A stretch of DNA of 64,000 nucleotides, taken from NCBI GenBank assembly GCA_029964075.1, contig CM057141.1, positions 15,314,001 to 15,378,000 on the forward strand. Reading direction: 5' to 3'. The notes beneath the pieces were generated by a model. It saw only the letters and a list, made by a program, of their open reading frames with translations. It was not told the origin of the DNA and ran no database searches. The stretch is from Patiria pectinifera. Its lineage: Eukaryota > Echinodermata > Asteroidea > Valvatida > Asterinidae. The translations under genes were made by a program, and so were the position numbers. Shown in pieces: positions 55,606-64,000 of this stretch. Every line of letters starts with the position of its first letter. Within the stretch, counting starts at the first letter, position 1.

Positions 55606-56240
55606 AGTTCTAAATACCTTATAATACAAAAACAATGTTTCAGCATTCCTCATTTAAATAGTTCATGTCTAAAACCATATCAATGTAAAAATTTTAGAAC
55701 ACATCTTTTTTTCAGGTACAAAATAGTGTGAAGGTTACTTGAAACTTTTTTTTTTAAGATTTCAATTTTAAACTTAGGAATATTTGAACTTGCACATAAC
55801 TTTGTCTTCACCTGGGCATGTTTTGCATTAAACACAGTTGAACAATATTTGGTAAATTTAAATGCATAAAAAATAACAGGCTGATAATCAGGACCTTAGT
55901 GTTGGTGATGACAGTCACAGAGATAGTATAAGCGTGTTAGAAATATTCCAAACATACCGTTTTTTAAAGTTTTGCAATGGCTGCAATTACCAAATAATCT
56001 GTTTTTGCTCCCCACACATACAAATTGAGGACATTTCCGTAAAAACACTTAGGTTTACCTTTTTCATGAACAGGTACATAAAAAGCACTACTCATAGTAT
56101 CATACAATGTACATGTTTGTGTGCCTTGACTGTTAACCTGTTGACTTTTACAATGAACATTACTCTTATTATTCATAAGATGGAATTTTTGCGTCGGGGT
56201 GATGTAAATCAATATTAGGTTTGAGCCCTTCACTGACAAA
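55606..56240. other. Non-coding, nothing recognised
   Basis: AT-rich; the overlapping short frames show no homology. Confidence 0.35.
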
Positions 56241-56244
56241 AATC

Positions 56245-56495
56245 CACTGTATACTCAGTGCGTCACCTCAGTGTGTTACCTCTCGATGCAAAAAATCCAT
56301 CTTATGAATAGTTAAATGCTGTGCGGTAGCCGCAGCTACATGTAAATCAGATTCGAACCAGCCAACCGATCCCGTGAACTCGGTGGTCAAGTGGTTAGAC
56401 GTCTGCACTAGAAAGCAGGAGGTCGTGGGTTCGAGTCCCACCCGAATGATTTTTTTTTCCAACTTTCACTCGGGAGGTAACACACTGAGTATACA
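56245..56495. mobile_element. Inverted-repeat element enclosing a tRNA-like sequence
   Basis: The left end 'cactgtatactcagtg' then 'tgttacctctcg' is mirrored at 56468-56495 ('gggaggtaacacactgagta'). Between them, 56377-56449 is tRNA-like: GGTGGTCAAGTGGTTAGAC (A box) and GTGGGTTCGAGTCCCAC (perfect T arm with B box). The acceptor pairs only 5 of 7 and the anticodon loop is irregular, so a working tRNA gene is not claimed. Confidence 0.65.
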
Positions 56496-57338
56496 GTGTT
56501 TCTACGAAGATGGGCTCTATCGATTAGGAGGAAAACAAAATTTTATGGCGCAAGTATTGATTATTTCGATTGGGCAAACAGACATTTTTTTTTGTACAGT
56601 TGTATCGGGGCAAGATTGGTACACTTGCAACAAATCTGCTGCACACGCATTGACAGCAAGATTGCAATATGCCGAGGCTCAATATCACACACATCAAAGA
56701 AAAAGTTGCATAGAGAAGATTTTTATCATGTAAATGCAGGGCCCAATTTCATAGCACTGCTTAACAGTAAGCAGAAAAGTTGTGCTTACTGTAGCAGAAA
56801 ATCATGCTGCTGCTTAAGCACTATTTCATGCTAACGGTTGCGCGCACATGGAGATTTCTATTGTTACGTCACTGATTTAAGCAAAGTTTTCTTCTGGGGT
56901 TAAGCGTGCTTTTGCTGTGCTTACTGCTTAACGGTCCCTATGAATAAGATGGAGGCTCGATAAGCACGAAGTTGGCTGTTAAGCAGCGCTATGAAATTGG
57001 GCCCAGTTTATTTTAAAAGGAATATGCGGCCAAATGTGGCAATAAAAAGTTTGAGGTCAGCAATCTGGCTTGAAAAAAATCCAGGTAGGTCAGGTTGAAC
57101 TAAACTGTTAATTCACACATAATGCGGTACTGGCAGTAGAATGGCAAGTTTCATTTGCCTTCATGATACAGAAATCAAGCCTCTCCACGCATCAATGTTC
57201 TATGGCCTCACAACTCCATTTCAAAATGATGCCTGAAGATATCTCCAAGTAGAACCTGTTAAATATCAATATCCAACAAAGACAAGACTGCAGTCATATC
57301 GGGGAATAATTATGAGTAAGGCCAAAAAAAATAAATAT

Positions 57339-57662
57339 TCGGTCTCTGGTCAGACCAAAGTTCCGGAATTGACGCGGCCAAGCGGCTTTTTTTCTTCTTC
57401 AAGCTTGGATTGTACAGACAAGGTAAGTACTATTTTGCTTTTTTGGTGTCCTGATATACATTGGGTCCTCCATAATTTGCCTTGGTGCTTTCGATCATTT
57501 GCCTTGGTGCAATTTCCCATTCCTTGGTGCTCTTTGGTAAAAAAAAATTGAGGAGGTGCGGCAATAGAGGGCGCTGTTGGAGCTACCGCGGAACATTTTG
57601 AAAAAAAAAAAAAAAATTGTCGCGCATGATTAAAATCGACGCGCGCGCTGACCAGAGACCGA
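57339..57662. mobile_element. Short TIR element, family D, copy 2
   Basis: TCGGTCTCTGGTCA on the left and its complement on the right; the body matches the complement of 50280-50623 ('aatttgccttggtgc', 'gagctaccgcggaacat'). Confidence 0.8.
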
Positions 57663-57832
57663 CTTGGCCTAATGGAAGCAAACTAAAAGTTTTTTTTTTT
57701 ACCTGTAAATGTCTACATTGCAAACGAGCAATTGTGATAAAGGATGCTGGAAATAATACAAAAACATTTGCATGTGCGATACGCAATTTGATTAAAGACA
57801 ACATTTAGAGACTTACCTGAAACACTGCTTGG

Positions 57833-57979
57833 TTACACTTCTTTATTCATGGTACTGGGCCAGCTTGAATGACGCCTTCTATAGGTTTGATCTGGGTATG
57901 GGCCCCGGACTCTGGATATGAAGTTTGGTGGTGCCAAATCATCCTTCAAAAGGAATGACGGATCTTCGAATGTCGGTAT
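57833..57979 (-). CDS. eIF4E-motif gene, exon 4 (C-terminus)
   Basis: After 'cttatgatatag': [20 protein letters not shown], then [20 protein letters not shown] and a stop. The other two frames close early, supporting this one. Confidence 0.68.
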   Translation of the reverse strand: MPTFEDPSFLLKDDLAPPNFISRVRGPYPDQTYRRRHSSWPSTMNKEV

Positions 57980-60900
57980 CTATATCATAAGAAGGGAAAC
58001 AGTTTGTTTCAATTTTTCAACCAATAGGGCGATTCCACAGTTACTCACATTACACTTTAATGCACCCTTTCATGTTCCAATTGCTGTGGTTTTTAGCAGT
58101 AGTTGGACTAGCTATCTATTATGCTGCATAAATATATCCTACATTCAAGGCTTCACCCTGATGGTAAAAAAAAATATATTGTATGTACCATGACGAGATC
58201 ATGGCACTCTTCGAAAAAAATGGTTACTCGCATTACACGAAAAGGATATGCCAAAAAAATGGCTCTGTTTTGACTCCCCTGTCTGCCCAAACTGAAAGAG
58301 CAATGACCCAATTAATATATTCACAGGACACCCTACCACAGTACTTTATACAAATATTGAATGCTTCGAGTGGTGTAGTAAAACTAGCCTCCCGAGGTGA
58401 TCCATGGACCATTCTATTTTCCCAAGGCAAAGCCGGGGGAAAATAGAATGGTCCATGGATCACCTCGGGAGGCTAGTTTTACTTCACCACGAGATAAAGC
58501 ATTCAATATTTGTTTTATAACACTTCACCCACAGATTCTGCTTGATTTTAATATTTTAATTATTTAAATCTGAACACAGTTGAAATAAACTTCAATTTCA
58601 ATACAAAATTGGTGGAAAATGTATTTCTCTCTTAAAAACTACCCCTTCACGAAATGTTTGAACCCAAGTCTGCGGCGCGCTTTCTTTGGAATAATACGCG
58701 CTACGCACAACGCGCACACCAGCATGCATTTGCACACAAATACCACGCCGTGGAAATAGTACTTTGGTTGCTAATGGTATAGTACTTTGGTTGCTATGCG
58801 CATAGTACTTTTGGCCGTGTACAGAAAGATAGCAAAATTAGAAAGTAACATGTGACTCGCTCTCGGCCAATCAAGACACAGAATCTGTGGATGAGGTGTT
58901 ATAATACTAAAATGGCTAATAAAAAATGACGACCCAAATCAGGTATAAATTGTACAGCGAAAAAGAACACACATACTTTGATGAGATAGGAGATGTCGCT
59001 GTGTGGAATGGTGTGTTGCAGAGCAGGGGGCATCACTCTACATAACGGGGAATCCCAACGCTCTAGCAGAAACTCACGACTGTATCGCAGTGGTGGATCG
59101 AAGTGACCTGCACAGAAAAACATGTATCAAACACATTCCAATCAGGCTCAACTATTAACTATTACATGCATGTCATAACAAATTATTTTCCGGCAGAGTT
59201 AATTTTTCTCAATGCTGATGCATTGAGTTGGCTGATAAAATTCCATATTGCAAATACGTGTATATACTTGAACCACCTTCCAGCAAGCTAGTTCACAAAA
59301 TCTTATGTGGGTAATTTCACTCTGTACTGTTATTCTGTAAAGTCAAAGCATTGAGGGTGGATTTTTCTCACAGCAGATCATGTGAAATTAAGTGACATTG
59401 GCGTTGCGAGGGGGGAACTTGCCCCCCACTGGAAAAGCAAAAAAAACACGAGGACGAAAGAAAAAGAGGCGTGGAGTCATATTACTGATTCACTGGTAGT
59501 TTTGCGCATGCCTATGTGAGGAATGTGAATGTTCGACCAATGGATTGTTAAAAAGCACCGGATTTCATGGGATTTCAAATTTCATGTGACACTGGAAAAG
59601 AGTTTAAGACCACCCAGCCATGTCGTTATCAACTGTTTAAGACCGGCCACATGACGGGCTCTCGACCAATAGGAATGGGTAAACTGTATGAGGTATTTAT
59701 GAATTTTGAATAATTCATTCATAAATACTTAAGATAGTTTACCCATTCCTATTGGTTGAAAGCCCATCACTTGGCCAGTCTCAAATGGTTAATAAAAACT
59801 GGCTGGCTTGTCTTTCCAGTGTTACATGAAATTTGGACCCTGTGAAATCCAGTGCCAGCACCGTTTCATTGGTTGAATGTTTACAATCCTCACGTAGGCA
59901 TGCGCGCAATACTACCAGTGAGTCAGTATGTATAGTCGTAAAATCACAATACACCGGAACAGCTGCGTTCTGCGCCACATCACGCAGTACGCGATGCGCG
60001 CACCCACCTCCATATAAGGAGTTGTTAAAGTTTACTTTGCGAGAGAGACAATCCATAAGGTAGCCATAGGGGTGTCCTGAAAAACATGAAGTAAACTTGT
60101 TAAACGAAAAGTTTTGAACTGTTTTTTTAACCTTTGGCTCGGGTAATTATCAGCATCCAGACTCCAACCAGTCCAAACAAAGTGTTTAAAACCAGCCAAG
60201 CACAAATGTATTCCCTTATTAATAACCAAAACAAGGCAAGTTTCTTACATGAGGATCTTCGTGGAAGTCTAGGTGTCCATCCTGCTGAAGCTAGACGAGA
60301 TTCAACAGGGGAAGTTGCACGTCCATCAGGGCTGGCATAAACCAAGGGTGTATTTGCTTCTTGATACATGCTTCTCCCTTCTGGGACAGTCTCCATCAAA
60401 GGTGACAACATCCTCCTTTCCTCTCCTTTCATGGCAGATGCGGGGTTGTGACACCGGGCAGGGGAGGTTTGTACGTTCACTGTCTCTTGACCTTTGTCAA
60501 ATTCTCCTGGAAGGTAGTCAAGTCTGACAGGTGCCGTCTCCTCGGGGATAGGAGGAAGGTCTGGGTTGAACTCCTGAATGGTTGACAGGGAATCCCAAAA
60601 TCCAGTTGACTTGGGGACAGGCTCCGTACTGATGCCTGGTAAGCAAGAATTGTACGGTGAGCAAGAAATAAATCTAATTTGTGATACTTAAATTATCTTT
60701 TTGATCAGATAACAAATAGCCACATTTGGGTTATATTTTGTACAAAGCTTGCACATGTGTGTAAGGGACCGTGACCATTCAGCCCTGGTATGAAAAGGGC
60801 CCCCCGGTACCTCGTCCGGTCCAGAGCCAGTCCGGTCTTCAGCCCAGTCTCGTCCGGTACATGGTCCTGTCTGACCAGAACTTTTGAAGTCAGTCAGGCG

Positions 60901-62595
60901 CATCAATTTATTGCCCTTCAGAGAACGTCCAGAGCAGAACAATAGCAGATTTACCGGATTAAAGATAAAATCCTTCCAAACGCCTTTTTAATTTACGGTC
61001 CCATTGTGCGCGAAACCGCATGGCAGGGGTTTTGATCTGTGCCGACGAAAGTGTTCTATTGTTTCGCGCTGAGAGATGAAAACCACAAGCAGGTTTCTTC
61101 TGGGATATATTACAGGTGTCAATACTTGCAAACAATAGACACCAGGATAGAGGAGTTCCTGATTAGCAACCGGACCAGCTCCTGGGCCGGTAGCTGGGAC
61201 GGTACAAAAGGACTTCTTGGGAGGGGACGCTGAATGGTCAAGGTCCCTAAATCACACTAGATCAAGTTAAATTTTGTGACGCAGTGCCCATAGTAGTGAT
61301 TGCATCCTCAAAGCGATGCGGCCTTTGACACTATCTCTGTTCTGTACTTTATCTTCACAACATGGGTTTTGCCCTTTGTTCAGTGAAAGTCTCTTTTTTT
61401 ACTTGACAAGTCGGAATACAGGTGCGATTATTGTACGTCTGAGATGTCCCTGCACTAAAGATGTTTGGAAAAGTAATGCGAATTGCGTGATTGGTAGCTA
61501 CTCTACAGTACTTCATGGAGTTGTGGGACAGGGGAATTTGATAGAAAGCTTTGGTAAGTTCAGTAGCAATAATGTGCTACTTGGCACAGAGTGGAATCGA
61601 CATCAGGCATAAGTGCAAGCTGTGGTTTGCTTTTGCGGCCAACATTGGTGAGGGCTGTGACTAAGTGAAAGCCACCTCTCGCTTTTTTGACAAGAAAGGA
61701 GGGGGATTGAGGTATTCGACTGTGATGCCTACGTCTTCTGGACGAGTGAAGACATCTCTTTTCTCAAGATCATCAAACTTCTGTTGAAACCTCTTGCAAT
61801 TTGTCCTTTGAGTAATGTGGGAGGCTCCCTTTGCGACGAGGAGCTGGGCATCAGGGCGTATTCAGAGGGGGGAAGGGGGGCAGGGGGGGGGCCACCTTGC
61901 TTCCCCTGGCGGATTTTTTGAAAGATAGTTTGTCCGTAAGGCCAAAAAACAAAAGTCTCCGGTTTCTCTCAGAAAAATGAAAAAGTTTTTTTTTTCAATG
62001 TAAGATGTCTCAAAACTGCCAAACTCACTGGTTTGACTGGAATCCTGCTGCTGCACAATTTTAACGTGTAACGTGTAAGGTCAGCCACTCCACGAGTTAA
62101 CCTTTAACCTTACTAGACTGTTTGCCTGTCACATGTAAACACGACAGGGCATGAATCTCCCAATATATTTTAGCCAATACTGTGCCCGTGGGCAAATGAA
62201 CACTTAACCTTACCAGAATGACAGATTCTCAAGATAACTCGAGCATTTTAGTGCACTCAATACACAAACAGGAATGTGTTTAAATTTTTTTTTCCTTTTT
62301 CATGTCTATAAAATCTTTTGTCTTGAATTTTATTTTTTAAGGGCATCTGCATCTGCACTTCCTAGAAAGGCACCTATGCTGATGTTTACGCTGTAAATCT
62401 TTGTACTCGGTATTCCGGAGTTGCAGGGGCCCCACCACCTCCCTAGGTCAGCTTTCTTGGTCCTTTATGAGATCAGTTAAAAAGAAGAGGCAAAAACTCA
62501 CCGGGCAATTGAGTTGCTGTATCTGGTTTGATGAGTGGCTCTCCAGGATGAGTTGACTGTGTCTTACATGAGCTAGCTTTAATCTTAACCTGCAT
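57833..62595 (-). CDS. Protein with eIF4E-binding-type motif, 252 aa, four exons
   Basis: Exons 62595-62502, 60635-60249, 59107-58977 and 57979-57833 have GT-AG ends and compatible phases (1, 1, 0), total 759 nt. The protein is Pro/Ser/Glu-rich with no globular domain, probably disordered. Residues 169-175, YSREFLL, fit the canonical eIF4E-binding motif Y-x4-L-hydrophobic, preceded by LR and followed by [15 protein letters not shown]. The spacing recalls 4E-T and vertebrate C8orf88 (YSRDFLL...CR.P). A role in translation repression in the cytoplasm is inferred from the motif alone. The start MQVKIKAS is the first ATG in an exon with a weak or absent acceptor; a further 5' exon is possible. 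A CAG|gtaagt donor 16 nt past the stop suggests a 3' UTR intron. Confidence 0.7.
58350..58515. repeat. Near-perfect palindrome, ~165 bp
   Basis: 'agtaaaactagcctcccgag' to 'ccattctattttccc', a ~17-bp centre, then the exact complement. The outer parts ('caaatattgaatgc') also pair. Lies in intron 3 of the minus-strand gene. Confidence 0.88.
58977..59107 (-). CDS. eIF4E-motif gene, exon 3 (YSREFLL)
   Basis: After 'tttttctgtgcag': [17 protein letters not shown], then [20 protein letters not shown] and ISYLIK|gtatgt. The most conserved-looking part of the protein. Confidence 0.78.
59470..60215. mobile_element. Foldback element, family G, copy 2
   Basis: 59470-59700 is the complement of 59705-59930 ('accaataggaatgggtaaac' versus 'gtttacccattcctattggt', 'cacatgaaatttgga'), with a further tail to 60215 matching 54750-54846. 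In intron 2 of the minus-strand gene, ending about 35 bp from exon 2. Confidence 0.7.
60249..60635 (-). CDS. eIF4E-motif gene, exon 2
   Basis: 387 nt after 'attcttgcttaccag'. It encodes a low-complexity acidic/proline region ([20 protein letters not shown], then [19 protein letters not shown]). Ends CCTCAT|gtaaga, phase 1. Confidence 0.75.
60636..61299. other. Intron 1 of the eIF4E-motif gene, part near exon 2
   Basis: Holds an imperfect inverted repeat: 'gggaccgtgaccattcagc' near 60765 faces 'tgaatggtcaaggtccct' near 61230, with 'ccggtccagagccagtccgg' and 'ccggaccagctcctgggccgg' inside. A ~480-bp short element is likely. No gene. Confidence 0.5.
61300..61860 (-). mobile_element. Ty3/gypsy-like LTR retrotransposon fossil, pol (RT) piece
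   Basis: The minus strand resembles the reverse-transcriptase part of Ty3/gypsy pol (phrases like [18 protein letters not shown] and [20 protein letters not shown]). About 560 bp only, no terminal repeats seen, clearly broken in several places and old. It lies in an intron of the minus-strand gene on the same strand. Confidence 0.7.
61977..62072. repeat. Dispersed repeat shared with 25425-25520
   Basis: 'ctcaaaactgccaaactcac' to 'ctgctgcacaattttaacgt' nearly identical to the copy in LONP2 intron 1. Part of an unresolved element. Confidence 0.65.
62502..62595 (-). CDS. eIF4E-motif gene, exon 1
   Basis: 31 codons plus one base, starting [14 protein letters not shown] and ending TTGCCCG|gtgagt. 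Phase 1 joins to exon 2 to give Leu-Pro-Gly-Ile-Ser. Confidence 0.6.
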
Positions 62596-62781
62596 GACGC
62601 CCTTTTTAAAATAAAAATTTATTTACATTACGGTGGCATCAATTTTGCCAGTGTTAATATATATTTTCTTTTACTCTGCAGACCATCCAAATAATGCCAT
62701 AATTGATCATAAAATTGATCTTTGGGGCTACAGTTAGTTTTAAGCAAGTCTACACCAGCCTTGTGGTCTGGAGCATTAAAG
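62596..62781. other. Upstream flank of the eIF4E-motif gene
   Basis: A 67-residue minus frame (62628-62831) runs into a dispersed repeat and stops about 30 bp before the ATG. No acceptor links it to the gene. Confidence 0.3.
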
Positions 62782-63070
62782 ATATAGACCATCATTTGTA
62801 AATTGTGCATTTTGTTTGTTTGAAGCAACATTAGTGCTCAAATTCTAAAGAAGGGTGCTGAACAACTAACCTGATGAAGTTTCAGCTCAGCTTCAGCTGT
62901 ATATTTCGAGAAAAACAGCATTCTAGGATCTCGATTTCAAATCAAAAGTTGCTGAATCATGTTTTGAATTGGGCCTGAATTCAGCGCCGCAGACACGTAG
63001 TCACTGAGCTGATTGCAGCTACGCGCTGCGCGCACCGATCCGACGAATTATAGAAACCGCGCGTGTGTGC
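62782..63070 (+). repeat. Dispersed repeat, copy 2 of 2
   Basis: Matches 27833-28140 from 'gaccatcatttgtaaa' to 'cgacgaattata'. It sits close upstream of the minus-strand gene. Confidence 0.75.
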
Positions 63071-63799
63071 GTCGTGCCAACGCTTGTGCCCACTTTGCCT
63101 ATTGAAAAAACCGAACTACTAACGAAAATTTCCAACGGTGCTTCTTAAGACGCACCGTTGGAAAGGCCTTCTTTCGCTGATTTCTTCAAAATGACAGCTT
63201 GGCAGAAAGCAGAGATGAAACTGGCATATGGCAAAAAAATCGGAAAATAGGCCGAACAAATACATGTCCGAAATCTGGGCCGCGCTGCAGTTACACACAT
63301 GTATGCATGTACAATACACTAAATGCCCAATTTCCGGACACCAACTTCTGCTTTATTTTCGATTCAAACAAAATTTTACGATGAAAAAAAAAATGGTCAG
63401 TGTTTTCAATGCATAAAATGCCTGAATTCCGGTTAGAGTAATGGAGTCATCAATAAAGAAGTTCACTTCTTACTTGAAAAAGTCGAGAGAAAAGTCCGAA
63501 AGACAAGGGCACCTTTCATAGACAGTGCTTCAATCATGTCCATGATTCAACCACACAACTCCACTACTCCACTTGCATTCAAACATGGGATAAAAAAATC
63601 AAGCATTATCATCTTTCTCTTCCAACAAATGCCAGTGAAATGTTTTGATAATGCTCTCTTCGCTATCCTCGAGATAATCATCATGATTTTTAAAGCATTG
63701 CATTTTGTGCAACTAAATCTGAAACCTCCAAAAATTGCACAACATAATGATTTTATCCACTGGCACTGGATCGTTCACAAGGCTATCCGTTCCCGACTG
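63071..63799. other. Non-coding, nothing recognised
   Basis: A short hairpin 'tttccaacggtgc' / 'gcaccgttggaaa' lies at about 63128-63165, perhaps the far part of the repeat on the left. No gene. Confidence 0.35.
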
Positions 63800-64000
63800 G
63801 CCATGTGCTAGCGGACGGTACGGTGCGGTACGTACGCTGGTACCATTGCATATTCGCACGCACGTGCGACACAGTGATTTTTCCATGTCACCTGTCAATG
63901 TTTAACCTTTTGTCCAGCCGGAGAAGGCTCCGATCAGTGTTATGCCCTGTGTTTCTACCGTTGAAACACTCCAATAACGACTGGTGAAAGAGATTAAAAC
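63800..64000 (+). repeat. Dispersed repeat, copy 2 of 2 (complement of 40220-40410)
   Basis: 'cagtgatttttcc.tgtca' and 'actggtgaaagagat' match the complement of 40220-40400. It runs to the edge of the window. Confidence 0.65.

Noticed and set aside
56377-56449. Functional tRNA gene
   Set aside because: Acceptor stem pairs only 5 of 7 and the anticodon loop has eight bases. SINE or tRNA-derived sequence is safer.
62628-62831. Possible 5' coding exon of the eIF4E-motif gene
   Set aside because: Part of the frame lies in a dispersed repeat, no good donor follows it, and it stops before the proposed start codon.

Overview
This is eukaryotic, intron-rich DNA of an invertebrate deuterostome type. 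An echinoderm or close relative fits best. That is an inference from how closely the proteins resemble vertebrate families and from the repeat style (SINEs with pol III boxes, many short foldback elements, Penelope-like remnants, simple satellites). Species cannot be read from the window. I built genes by joining exons by eye, using homology, GT/AG sites and matching intron phases; none has been checked against transcripts.

Genes. (1) 2837-3377, minus: first coding exon of a ZNRF1/ZNRF2-like E3 ubiquitin ligase, with a myristoylation-type start; the rest lies beyond the left edge. (2) 14093-15062, minus: a three-exon gene for a 63-residue secreted precursor with signal peptide, acidic spacer, Lys-Arg site and a four-cysteine 21-residue peptide. 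It fell below ordinary ORF detection and is the best candidate here for something undescribed. (3) 23248-49079, plus: a complete 18-exon LONP2 (peroxisomal Lon protease 2), 860 residues, with Walker A/B, Ser-Lys catalytic dyad and C-terminal SKL. (4) 57833-62595, minus: a four-exon gene for a 252-residue, probably disordered protein with a YSREFLL motif of the eIF4E-binding type.

Repeats fill nearly everything else. 801-2070 is a terminal-inverted-repeat element that split a SINE. 5216-12075 is a tandem array of ~1.43-kb units, each holding a 107-nt tRNA-like foldable module; one further copy sits at 21.66-22.79 kb. 12.1-12.66 kb and 21.37-21.66 kb hold pieces of Penelope-like elements. 16014-16912 is a large palindrome. 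17892-21098 is a tandem duplication of ~1.5-1.66-kb units rich in TGACGTCA. 51263-53100 is a ~68-bp satellite of about 27 monomers with an eight-monomer higher-order repeat. The LONP2 introns hold at least five short inverted-repeat families, several within ~20-110 bp of splice sites. An old Ty3/gypsy-like pol scrap lies at 61.3-61.86 kb.

The genes show no operon-like relation. LONP2 is a peroxisomal housekeeping protease, the ZNRF-like protein a membrane-associated ligase, the minus-strand peptide a secreted signal, defence peptide or toxin-like product, and the last gene a probable translation regulator.
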